From Alphaproteobacteria bacterium (GTDB lineage: Bacteria; Pseudomonadota; Alphaproteobacteria; Micropepsales; Micropepsaceae), in NCBI GenBank assembly GCA_947373775.1, contig CANBZE010000123.1, positions 1 to 6,215 on the forward strand: DNA of 6,215 nucleotides, in the 5' to 3' direction. Of the stretch, positions 1 through 6,176 are shown piece after piece. The translations under genes and the position numbers were made by a program. Positions within the stretch are counted from its first letter, which is position 1. Each line of letters begins with the position of its first letter. The notes beneath the pieces were generated by a model, which saw nothing but the letters and a program-made list of their open reading frames with translations, ran no database searches and had not been told where the DNA came from.

Positions 1-663
1 GGCCGCGGCGGCATCCTGCCCATGGCCGTGTTCATGACCGCCTATTCGCCGGGCCTGCGCACCAGCCCGGTCAAGCGCGGCAACTGGGTGGTGCAGAAGG
101 TGCTGGGCATCCGCGTGCCGCCGCCGCCGCCGGTGGTGCCCGAACTGCCGTCGGACGAGTCCAAGACCGACAAGCCGATCCGCGAAATGCTGGCCGAGCA
201 TCACAAGAATCCCTTCTGCGCCGGCTGCCATCTGCGCTTCGATTCCTTCGGCCTGGCCTTTGAAGGCTATGGCCCGGTCGGCGATGCGCGCGCCAAGGAT
301 TTGGCGGGCCGCCCGATCGACGCCTCCACCACCTATCCGGGCGGCGTGGACGGCACCGGCCTTGCCGGCCTGCAGAACTTCATCAAAGACCACCGGCAGG
401 ACAATTACGTCGCCAACCTGTCGCGCAAGCTGCTGTCCTATGCGCTGAACCGCTCGCTGCAGCTGTCGGATGAATCGCTGGTCGACAAGATGAAGACCGA
501 CATGGCCGCCAACGGCTACAAGTTCCGCACCCTGGTCGAGACCATCGTGCTGAGCCCGCAATTCCTCAATCGCCGCATTGTCGAAACGCCCGTCAACGAA
601 CCGACCGCGCCGCAGAAGCCGGCCGGCAAATTCCTCAAAATCGATTTCCGGAAGGAGCATTGA
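1..663 (+). CDS. DUF1588/DUF1585 c-type haem protein (planctomycete cytochrome type), 3' part only
   Basis: The reading frame is open from base 1, so the 5' end lies outside the window; 220 C-terminal residues are visible. The start ([12 protein letters not shown], then [11 protein letters not shown] and a [12 protein letters not shown] linker) is the DUF1588 (PSCyt3) signature. A haem c-binding CXXCH (CAGCH, bases 217-231) follows inside a segment typical of the family ([21 protein letters not shown]). The remainder, from [12 protein letters not shown] through [11 protein letters not shown] to the closing [11 protein letters not shown], matches DUF1585 (PSD2). In this family these domains normally follow DUF1587, DUF1592 and DUF1595 segments, which would lie upstream. 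The protein should act in the periplasm with covalent haem, presumably in electron transfer; its substrate is unknown. The next gene starts two bases after the stop, so the two are almost certainly co-transcribed. Family assignment is confident; function is not established. Confidence 0.9.
   Translation, partial: GRGGILPMAVFMTAYSPGLRTSPVKRGNWVVQKVLGIRVPPPPPVVPELPSDESKTDKPIREMLAEHHKNPFCAGCHLRFDSFGLAFEGYGPVGDARAKDLAGRPIDASTTYPGGVDGTGLAGLQNFIKDHRQDNYVANLSRKLLSYALNRSLQLSDESLVDKMKTDMAANGYKFRTLVETIVLSPQFLNRRIVETPVNEPTAPQKPAGKFLKIDFRKEH
650..657 (+). promoter_or_regulatory. Ribosome binding site that sets the DUF1552 start
   Basis: GGAAGGAG is a strong Shine-Dalgarno sequence inside the last codons of the haem-protein gene. 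It ends 8 bases before the ATG at 666, which is ideal spacing. An in-frame TTG at 660 would leave only 2 bases and is therefore unlikely to be the start; the ATG at 684 would leave 26 bases, which is too far. Confidence 0.8.
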
Positions 664-665
664 TC

Positions 666-2003
666 ATGCCCAAGGACAAGACCATGAACCCGTTCAAGTC
701 CAACGCCTTCTCCCGCCGCGCCGTGCTGCGCGGCACCGGCTGCGCCATGGCGCTGCCCTGGCTGGAATCGGTCAGCGCCCTGGCTGATCCGACCTCGGCG
801 GACTTCCCCAAGCGCTTCGGCGTGGTGTTCCTGGGCTGCGGCGTCAATGAGAACCATTGGAGCGCCGAGGGCAACGGCGCCGACATGAAGCTCTCCAAGA
901 CGCTTTCACCGCTGGAGCCCTTGAAGCAGAAGATCAATGTGGTCGACGGCCTGTATGTGAAGGCCCTGACCAACCAGGGCATCCATCCCGCCCAGACCGG
1001 CAGCCTGTTGTCGGGCGTGCCGATCACCAAGGGCGCCATCATCCATTCGGGCATCAGTGTCGATCAGATGATCGCCAACCATGTCGGTCAGGACACGCCG
1101 CAATCCTCGATCGTGCTGGCCTGCGAACAGCCCATGACCGGCTTCCACGAGACCAATTTCTCGCTCGCCTACTCGTCGCATCTTTCCTGGCAGACGCCGG
1201 ATTCGCCGGTGCCGGTGGAAGTCTATCCCGCCCAGGCCTGGGACAATCTGTTCGACAATCGCGGCAGCCTGCTGAATGTCAGCGTGCTGGACCGCGTCAA
1301 GGACCGCGCCCAGGACCTGTCGCGCAAGATCAGCAGCACCGACCGCGGCAAGCTGGACGAATATCTCACCAGCGTGCGCGAAGTCGAAAAGCGCGTCGAA
1401 TTGATGCGCAAGGCCGGGGAAACCGCCAACGAAACCGCCAAGGCCAAGAACACCGTGCTGGCCGCGATGGACCGACCCAACAACGGCTTGCCCGAAGACC
1501 TGCGCGAGCATGCCAGGCTGATGTGCGACATCATCGCCATCGCCTTCCAGACCAACAAGACCCGCGTCGCTTCGCTGATCATCAGCCGCGACCTGTCGGC
1601 GATGTACTATCCCTTCCTGGACGTGAAGGAAGGCCATCACGCCGCCAGCCATGACAATGCGTCGGACAATTACGAGCGCATCGCCCACTTCCATGTCGGC
1701 CAGTACGCCTATCTGGCGTCCAAGCTGGACAGCATGAAGGAAGGCAACGGCACCGTGCTGGACAATAGCTGCCTGATGTTCATGTCCAACATGTTCGTGG
1801 GCCGCAAGCACGACAACTCGCACCTGCCGCTGCTGCTGGCGGGCGGGCTGGGCGGCACGCTCAAGACCGGTCGTTCGCTGAACTACATGAACGCGGGCGA
1901 CGACAATCGCAAGATGTGCAGCCTGTACCTGTCGCTGATGGACCGCTTCGGCATCAAGCAGGACAAGTTCGGCGATTCCTCGACGCGTCTGCAGGACATC
2001 TAA
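666..2003 (+). CDS. DUF1552 domain protein with Tat signal peptide
   Basis: A complete 445-residue protein of the DUF1552 (HXXSHH-motif) family. The N terminus carries a twin-arginine motif SRRAVLRG (residues 16-23), then a hydrophobic stretch and a plausible signal-peptidase site after ALA (38-40), so it should be exported folded by Tat, perhaps with a cofactor. The mature protein shows the family pattern: FGVVFLGCGVNENHW near 51-65, IHPAQTGSLLSG (106-117), a charged helical middle (about 205-260), a RLMCDIIAIAFQTNKTRVASL segment (284-304, read here as family-typical), and the name-giving motif as HAASHD (325-330), with Asp where the family usually has a second His. The start at 666 is chosen for its ribosome site. 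Genes of this family are commonly next to DUF1592/DUF1588/DUF1585 haem-protein genes, as here. The reaction is unknown. The gene ends 6 bases from a convergent gene. Confidence 0.9.
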   Translation: MPKDKTMNPFKSNAFSRRAVLRGTGCAMALPWLESVSALADPTSADFPKRFGVVFLGCGVNENHWSAEGNGADMKLSKTLSPLEPLKQKINVVDGLYVKALTNQGIHPAQTGSLLSGVPITKGAIIHSGISVDQMIANHVGQDTPQSSIVLACEQPMTGFHETNFSLAYSSHLSWQTPDSPVPVEVYPAQAWDNLFDNRGSLLNVSVLDRVKDRAQDLSRKISSTDRGKLDEYLTSVREVEKRVELMRKAGETANETAKAKNTVLAAMDRPNNGLPEDLREHARLMCDIIAIAFQTNKTRVASLIISRDLSAMYYPFLDVKEGHHAASHDNASDNYERIAHFHVGQYAYLASKLDSMKEGNGTVLDNSCLMFMSNMFVGRKHDNSHLPLLLAGGLGGTLKTGRSLNYMNAGDDNRKMCSLYLSLMDRFGIKQDKFGDSSTRLQDI

Positions 2004-2009
2004 AAGGGC

Positions 2010-2723
2010 TTACGCATTGGCGCCGGCGCCGGCTTCATGGCCGCGCTCGCGGCCATAGCCCAGGACGCGCAAGGTTTCGCCATGCAGCCGCTCGAACAGG
2101 CGCTGCGCCTCGCCGTTCATTTCCAGGATGTTCGCCGAATCCGAGCCGCTGCGGAAAAAGGCCGGGCTGATCGCGTGCAGCGCCTCGAAGGAAATGTCGA
2201 ATTCGTGGAGCTGCGGCTTGCCGATGAAGCCCGAGATGGTCTTCAAGGTTGCCGCATTCCCCGCCGCCAGGTCCTCGTAGCGGACCAGCAAGGTATGCGG
2301 GCGGGGTGTCCAGGCGCGCACATGCCGTGACCAGAAATGACCGGCCTTGCCTTCGATCACTTCGGCCAGAGTGATGTCGCGCCCCAATATCTCGCGGACA
2401 TAATGGGCATGGCTCACGACCGCTGAGCGGCCGTCGCGCACCACATAGATGGACGGATGCTTGTCCGCCGGCGGCATTTCATGAGTCTTTACATACAGAT
2501 TGCGGCCGGCCCGCTTGGCGCGGGCGATGAAGGCTTGCGCGTCGGTGCCCACCGTTTCGTGACCCACCAGCGAAGACAATTCGGGATCCGAAAGATCGGC
2601 ATCGTCATAAATGGATTGGCTGGCCTGGCCGAAGCAGCGTTTCAGGATGGTGCGCAGCAGGGTGTTGCCGGAACGGGGATAGGATGCCAGCCAGGTAACA
2701 GGCGCATGCAACGCAGGCGGCAT
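2010..2723 (-). CDS. Sulfotransferase-domain protein (PAPS-dependent type)
   Basis: A 237-residue cytoplasmic protein with the cytosolic-type sulfotransferase fold, which moves sulfate from PAPS to a hydroxyl or amino acceptor. The 5'-phosphosulfate loop is SYPRSGNT (residues 14-21). The likely catalytic KTH is at 79-81, the 3'-phosphate-binding segment VVRDGRSAVVSH at 94-105, the family pattern HFWSRHVRAW at 129-138 and RYEDL at 148-152. The C-terminal cofactor element, usually close to RxGxxGxW, appears as FRSGSDSANILEM (190-202) and lacks the usual Trp. The length is near the short end for the family. Start: ATG (2723-2721), with only a weak GGGGA (2733-2737) 9 bases upstream. The acceptor cannot be inferred; no sulfate-activation genes are in view. 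The gene stands alone, divergent from the lipoprotein gene and convergent with the DUF1552 gene. Confidence 0.88.
   Translation of the reverse strand: MPPALHAPVTWLASYPRSGNTLLRTILKRCFGQASQSIYDDADLSDPELSSLVGHETVGTDAQAFIARAKRAGRNLYVKTHEMPPADKHPSIYVVRDGRSAVVSHAHYVREILGRDITLAEVIEGKAGHFWSRHVRAWTPRPHTLLVRYEDLAAGNAATLKTISGFIGKPQLHEFDISFEALHAISPAFFRSGSDSANILEMNGEAQRLFERLHGETLRVLGYGRERGHEAGAGANA
2037..2056. repeat. Perfect 9-bp inverted repeat at a convergent gene end
   Basis: ATGGCCGCG and CGCGGCCAT are separated by 2 bases, allowing a very stable hairpin (8 pairs, 4-base loop). It lies inside the 3' end of the sulfotransferase gene and begins 33 bases after the DUF1552 stop. It is preceded by the self-complementary GC run at 2019-2033. 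There is no T-tract, so it is not a standard intrinsic terminator, but as the 3' end of the DUF1552 transcript it could protect or help end the message. Confidence 0.5.
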
Positions 2724-2823
2724 CAGCTAAGGTCCCCAAGACATGCAACAGGGCTAAAGGCTTTGGCGTTCGCGGGCTTCGCCACGATTTCGCCCAAATG
2801 TCGCAAAGCTTCGTAGCAAGCGC

Positions 2824-2845
2824 CTGCGCGACAGCGCAGCGCGAC
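2824..2845. repeat. Short hairpin and direct repeat in the divergent intergenic region
   Basis: The 212-base region 2724-2935 between the divergent sulfotransferase and lipoprotein genes holds CTGCGC, GACA, GCGCAG (2824-2839, a 6-bp stem) and a direct repeat of GCGCGAC (2826-2832 and 2839-2845). It lies about 40 bases upstream of the predicted promoter, where an activator or repressor could bind. The repeats are short and GC-rich, so chance is a real possibility. No convincing promoter for the sulfotransferase gene was found on the other strand. Confidence 0.25.
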
Positions 2846-2883
2846 TTTAATGTTGGTGCTGAAAACTATGTTGCCAGCGGACT

Positions 2884-2909
2884 GGAACGTTGCGCGTCGC
2901 TTGAGCGTT
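2884..2909 (+). promoter_or_regulatory. EcfG-type general stress response promoter
   Basis: GGAAC at 2884-2888 and CGTT at 2906-2909 are separated by 17 bases. This matches the published consensus of alphaproteobacterial EcfG-type extracytoplasmic-function sigma factors (GGAAC, 16-17 bases, CGTT; Caulobacter SigT, Sinorhizobium RpoE2). Transcription would start near 2915-2918, giving a leader of about 20 bases that contains the ribosome site at 2923-2928 and leads straight into the lipoprotein gene. No comparably good housekeeping-type promoter is seen in this region. Confidence 0.75.
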
Positions 2910-2922
2910 TTGGCTCTAACAC

Positions 2923-2928
2923 AAGGAG
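2923..2928 (+). promoter_or_regulatory. Ribosome binding site of the lipoprotein gene
   Basis: AAGGAG ends 7 bases before the ATG at 2936. It decides the start: a longer in-frame reading from 2798 would place the lipoprotein signal in mid-protein and would begin upstream of the promoter. Confidence 0.8.
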
Positions 2929-2935
2929 CACGAAC

Positions 2936-3226
2936 ATGCGCACAACCATGCTGATTGTTGGACTTGCCGCCGCCGTCACCCTTGCGGGTTGCGGCACGAA
3001 TCCGGGTGACCGGGCTGCCAGTGGCGCACTGATCGGCGCGGCTGGTGGCGCGGCCATCGGTGCCATGGCGGGTAATCCCGGCCTTGGCGCTGCCGTCGGT
3101 GCCGGCGCCGGCGCTGTCGTCGGTGCGGCTACCGATCCCTGCGATCTCAACCTGGGCGATCCGGCCTGGAAGAACGACCGTGGTTCCTATGAGCGCCGTT
3201 GCGGCCGTCCTTATCGCGACCGCTGA
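2936..3226 (+). CDS. Small glycine-zipper outer-membrane lipoprotein
   Basis: A 96-residue protein with a type II signal peptide: MRTTM, a hydrophobic core, and lipobox LAGC with the lipidated Cys at residue 19. The next residue is Gly, not Asp, so sorting to the outer membrane is expected. The mature part has a regular glycine zipper: Gly at 30, 34, 38, 42 and 46, an NPGL turn, then Gly at 51, 55, 59 and 63, which fits a two-helix hairpin embedded in or against a membrane. The polar tail (66-96) has Cys 69 and Cys 89, which could form a disulfide in the periplasm. It resembles glycine-zipper 2TM (SlyB/Pcp-like) lipoproteins but lacks their larger C-terminal domain. The gene has its own predicted stress promoter and its own terminator, so it looks monocistronic. 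A role in envelope integrity under stress is inference. Confidence 0.85.
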   Translation: MRTTMLIVGLAAAVTLAGCGTNPGDRAASGALIGAAGGAAIGAMAGNPGLGAAVGAGAGAVVGAATDPCDLNLGDPAWKNDRGSYERRCGRPYRDR

Positions 3227-3238
3227 CCCCAAAGGTTA

Positions 3239-3252
3239 ATGGCATGAGCCAT
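3239..3252 (+). repeat. Small hairpin preceding the terminator
   Basis: ATGGC, loop ATGA, GCCAT form a perfect 5-bp stem 12 bases after the lipoprotein stop and one base before the larger terminator stem. It may simply add to the 3' structure of the lipoprotein transcript; the stem is short enough to be coincidental. Confidence 0.35.
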
Positions 3253-3253
3253 G

Positions 3254-3285
3254 AATGATCCGGACCTGAGTGTCCGGATCATTTT
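3254..3285 (+). terminator. Rho-independent terminator after the lipoprotein gene
   Basis: AATGATCCGGAC (3254-3265) pairs perfectly over 12 bases with GTCCGGATCATT (3272-3283) around a CTGAGT loop, and the right arm runs into TTTT (3282-3285). It lies 27 bases after the lipoprotein stop. The T-run is short, but the stem is strong. The right arm also covers the position where the next gene's ribosome site should be, so it may additionally affect that gene. Confidence 0.8.
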
Positions 3286-3288
3286 GCC

Positions 3289-4341
3289 ATGTCCATTGCC
3301 GCCGATAGCGGGGAAGCGCGGTTTTCGCTTCCTTCTTATGCGCCACGCCTTCTCATCCTGGCCGGCCTGCTGGCCTATGTTGGGACGCTGGCGGCTGCGT
3401 GGGTCGCCATTTCGGCACGCCTGCCGGACCAGATCCCGCTGCACCTGGCCGGCCATGCTTTCATCCTTAAGCATATCCATGACAAGATTCTCAGCACCGG
3501 CTCCATCCTCCTGCTGATCCTGCCATCCGCCTTCTGGATCGAATGCGTCGTGGTCGGCTGGCGCCAATCCTCAGCGCGCGCCCTGCTGGCGCCCACCGAA
3601 TCGATGAAGACCGACATCTCCTTCTTCCTGATGGAGCAGCTGCATCTGAACGGCATGATCGGCAAGGTGTTGATGCTGGGCCTGTCGATCATCTCGGGCG
3701 TGGCGCTGCGCGACTTTATCGCTGCCCGCACCGGCTTTGCCATCGATCCCACCGTCCTGCCGCTGTGGCTCCAGGTGATCGTCTATTTCTATGCCTATTC
3801 CTTTTTCGACTATTGGGCGCACCGGGTCGGCCACACAAAATTGTTCTGGCCGCTGCACCGCTATCATCACGCGGCCGAAGATTTCTGCGTCATCAATGGC
3901 GGGCGCATCCATCCAGCCGGCTTTGTCGGCATCGTCTCCATCAACATCCCCATGCCGCTGCTGGGCGCAACGCCTGAGGCCATGATCTGGGTCAATGTCG
4001 TTACTTCGGTGCTGGGCTTCCTGATCCATTCGCGCATGGAAACCGGCTTTGGCTGGGTGGGCCGTTATGTCATCCAGTCGCCGCTGCATCACCGCCTGCA
4101 TCACAAGCTGGATATGAGCACGCCCACCGGCTTCTTCGGAATGTCTCCCATCTGGGATCATTTGTTCGGCGGCTGGAGCGAATGCCGCGACCGCAATGTC
4201 GCCGTCGGCGTGGATACGCCCTACGCCCAGGGTTTCTGGGTGATGCCCGACCTGCTGCGCGACTATTGGGATTTCTGGAAGGGCCTGGTGGGCCGCCGGA
4301 CGCTTTCGCCCAGTGAAATGTCGGCCAAGATCACACGCTGA
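3289..4341 (+). CDS. Sterol desaturase / fatty acid hydroxylase family membrane protein
   Basis: A 350-residue integral membrane protein of the fatty acid hydroxylase superfamily (PF04116), di-iron enzymes that hydroxylate or desaturate lipid substrates with O2. Hydrophobic segments lie near residues 20-42, 70-90, 124-146, 158-176 and 211-248. The metal-binding histidine boxes are complete: HRVGH (178-182), HRYHH (190-194) and HHRLHH (267-272), with supporting His 208 (GRIHP) and His 247 (LIHSRM), then the usual PIWDHLFGGW (287-296). The substrate cannot be read from sequence: hopanoid, sterol, carotenoid, fatty-acyl and alkylglycerol substrates all occur in the family. Start: ATG 3289 is the first possible in-frame start, since the frame has a stop at 3256-3258 and no later Met until residue 106. 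No Shine-Dalgarno sequence is present and a terminator hairpin ends 4 bases upstream, which is unusual. The 3' end overlaps the convergent glycosyltransferase gene by 11 bases. Confidence 0.9.
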   Translation: MSIAADSGEARFSLPSYAPRLLILAGLLAYVGTLAAAWVAISARLPDQIPLHLAGHAFILKHIHDKILSTGSILLLILPSAFWIECVVVGWRQSSARALLAPTESMKTDISFFLMEQLHLNGMIGKVLMLGLSIISGVALRDFIAARTGFAIDPTVLPLWLQVIVYFYAYSFFDYWAHRVGHTKLFWPLHRYHHAAEDFCVINGGRIHPAGFVGIVSINIPMPLLGATPEAMIWVNVVTSVLGFLIHSRMETGFGWVGRYVIQSPLHHRLHHKLDMSTPTGFFGMSPIWDHLFGGWSECRDRNVAVGVDTPYAQGFWVMPDLLRDYWDFWKGLVGRRTLSPSEMSAKITR

Positions 4342-6166
4342 AGCTTTTGGGCGGTGCCCCGCGCCTTTCGGACATGGTCGCGTAAGCCGCTTCCAGCCCC
4401 TGGGTGAAGCGGGCGGTATCGAACAGCGGCGCGGTGGCTCCCGCCAGCCGATCTTTCAGCGTCTGCAATTGCGCAGGGTTCTGCGCCAGTTCCAGGGCGC
4501 GGGCTTCGTAATCGGCCAGATTTTCCGTCACCAGTTCGGCCAGTCCCGCGGCCCGCAACAGGCTGGCGGCGACCCGGCCGGCAAAGGCATCGCCGGCACA
4601 GGTCAGCACCGGCAGGCCGGCGCCCAGCGCGTCGGCAGCGGTGGCGTGGGCATTATAGGGCAGGGTATCCAGGAACAGGTCCGCCAGCGCATGACGCGCC
4701 AGGTGCACCTCCAGCGGCGCATCATCGGCATAGACCAGCCGCGCCGGATCGATGCCGCGTGCTGCCGCTTCGCGTTCCAGGGTGGCGCGTGTGTCGGGAG
4801 CAGGGTGCTTGAGCCACAGCACGCTGCCCGGCACCGCCGCCAGCAGCCGCATCCAGACATCGAACACCGGCTGGGTGATCTTCCAGGCCATGTTGAAGCA
4901 GCAAAAGACAAAGCCGTCCGGCGGCAGGCCCGCTTCCGCGCGGCTGGGGTGTGTGCCTGCGGAGCCCCGGGCTGCGGGAAAAAAGCTGCCGGGCAAATGC
5001 ACCAACTGCTCGCTGTAAAAGGGCTGGTGCTTAAACGGCGCCACCACCGCGTCGGCGATCAGATAGTCGATGAACGGTGCGCCCGTCGTGCCGGCATAGC
5101 CCAGCCAGCTGGCCTGCACCGGCGCGAAGCGATGGGCGAATATCTGCAGGCGCGAAAAGCCGGTATGTCCTCCCAGGTCGATGGCGATATCGATCTCCAT
5201 TTCGCGCAGCCGGCGGGCGATCTCGTCGCTGTTCAGGGCACCGAAATCGTGGAAACGGTCAAAGCCTTCAACAAGGCGGGCGCGGATGGCGCTGTCGTCG
5301 CTGAGGCCGGTGGAAATGCCGATCACCTGGAAACGCGCGCGGTCATGACGTTCGATCACCGGCGCCAGCTGGAAGGCCACCGCATGCTCGCGCATGTCGG
5401 CAGAAAGATAGGCAACCCGGAGGCGGTCATGGCGGTAATTCTCGCCGGTCCACAGCGGCGGCACGGGCCTGGGCGCCATTTCGCCTGCGATGGTGGCAGC
5501 GCGTGCCAGCTGCAACTGCTTGTCGCCGCTGGCGCCCAACAAGGTCAGCGGCGGCGCAAACTGGATCGATCCGTCCTGCGTCATCTGGGCCACCCGGTCC
5601 CAGTCACACAAGTTCAACGCCGCCATGACGCGGTTGGCCAGCGCCGGAGCCGAGGCCGGGTCCAGCGCCACGGCGCGGTCATAGCTTTCCAGCGCTTCGC
5701 GGTGACGTTGCAGCGCGCCCAGCACCACGCCGCGGTTGAAATGCAACAGCGCAATGTTGGGCTGCAGCGCCAGCGCGTGGTCCAGCGCCGCGATCGCTTC
5801 GGCGGGCCGCTGCATCTGGGACAGGATGACGCCGCGATTGTACAGCGCCTCGAAATTGCCCGGCTGTCCCGCCAGCACCCGGTCGAAGGCGCTCAGCGCT
5901 TCGTTCAGGCGCTGGGCGGCCATCAGGGCATGGGCGTAATGGCCGAGCGCCGCGGCATCGCCCGGATTTTTCTTCAGGGCCTTGTTCAGCAGGGCGATGG
6001 CGTCGTCATAGCGTCCCTGCTGCGCCTTGAGATAGCCCAGCATGTGCAGCGCAGGAAAATTGCTGGCATCGGCGCGCAGCACCTGGCGATACGTCGCCTC
6101 GGCCTGGTCCAGCCGGCCGGCGCGGTGAAGCCCCAGACCCTGTTCGAATAACTGACGCAACTCCAC
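4331..6166 (-). CDS. TPR protein with O-GlcNAc transferase-like (SPINDLY/GT41) domain
   Basis: A 611-residue, presumably cytoplasmic, glycosyltransferase that should transfer a sugar from a nucleotide sugar to protein Ser/Thr. About five TPR units occupy residues 4-172 (for example AGRLDQAEATYRQVL at 16-30 and ALYNRGVILSQMQRPAEAI at 107-125) and probably bind the acceptor. The GT41 domain follows: YLSADMREHAVAF (253-265; His 261 aligns with the active-site His 498 of human OGT), IDLGGHTGFSRLQIFAHR (329-346), QASWLGYAGTTGAPFIDYL (351-369), FNMAWKI (424-430; Lys 429 corresponds to the OGT UDP-contact Lys 842), and LDTLPYNAHATAADAL (499-514; His 507 and Asp 512 match OGT His 920 and Asp 925), then GRVAASLL (530-537). 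The domain looks intact. The sugar and target are unknown; relatives in alphaproteobacteria include flagellin glycosyltransferases, but no flagellar gene is in view. The GTG start is probable, though the frame stays open to the window edge. Confidence 0.88.
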   Translation of the reverse strand: MELRQLFEQGLGLHRAGRLDQAEATYRQVLRADASNFPALHMLGYLKAQQGRYDDAIALLNKALKKNPGDAAALGHYAHALMAAQRLNEALSAFDRVLAGQPGNFEALYNRGVILSQMQRPAEAIAALDHALALQPNIALLHFNRGVVLGALQRHREALESYDRAVALDPASAPALANRVMAALNLCDWDRVAQMTQDGSIQFAPPLTLLGASGDKQLQLARAATIAGEMAPRPVPPLWTGENYRHDRLRVAYLSADMREHAVAFQLAPVIERHDRARFQVIGISTGLSDDSAIRARLVEGFDRFHDFGALNSDEIARRLREMEIDIAIDLGGHTGFSRLQIFAHRFAPVQASWLGYAGTTGAPFIDYLIADAVVAPFKHQPFYSEQLVHLPGSFFPAARGSAGTHPSRAEAGLPPDGFVFCCFNMAWKITQPVFDVWMRLLAAVPGSVLWLKHPAPDTRATLEREAAARGIDPARLVYADDAPLEVHLARHALADLFLDTLPYNAHATAADALGAGLPVLTCAGDAFAGRVAASLLRAAGLAELVTENLADYEARALELAQNPAQLQTLKDRLAGATAPLFDTARFTQGLEAAYATMSERRGAPPKSFSV

Positions 6167-6176
6167 CGGACCTAGA

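Noticed and set aside
118..132. Five tandem CCG codons (PPPPP) as a possible repeat-expansion or stalling site
   Set aside because: A proline run at this position is typical of DUF1588 proteins, so it is a family feature; it may need EF-P for translation but is not unusual here.
660..665. TTG at 660 as the start of the DUF1552 gene, overlapping the upstream stop
   Set aside because: The ribosome site at 650-657 would be only 2 bases away; the ATG at 666 has ideal spacing.
906..1823. A 305-codon minus-strand open frame inside the DUF1552 gene
   Set aside because: No domain or ribosome site, and a composition typical of an antisense shadow; the plus strand has the Tat signal and family motifs.
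2724..2883. A housekeeping (-35/-10) promoter for the sulfotransferase gene on the minus strand
   Set aside because: Several partial TTG-type hexamers were inspected, but none had a matching -10 at 16-18 bases.
2798..2935. Longer version of the lipoprotein beginning at 2798
   Set aside because: It would bury the lipobox mid-protein, has no ribosome site, and would start upstream of the predicted transcription start.
4349..4359. GGGC, GGT, GCCC as a terminator at the desaturase/glycosyltransferase junction
   Set aside because: The stem is only 4 bp and no T-tract follows on either strand.
4313..6151. A 612-codon open frame on the plus strand opposite the glycosyltransferase gene
   Set aside because: It is a shadow frame caused by high G/C at third codon positions. 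Its translation is rich in Arg, Gln, His and Gly with no recognisable domain, while the minus strand shows clear TPR and GT41 motifs throughout.
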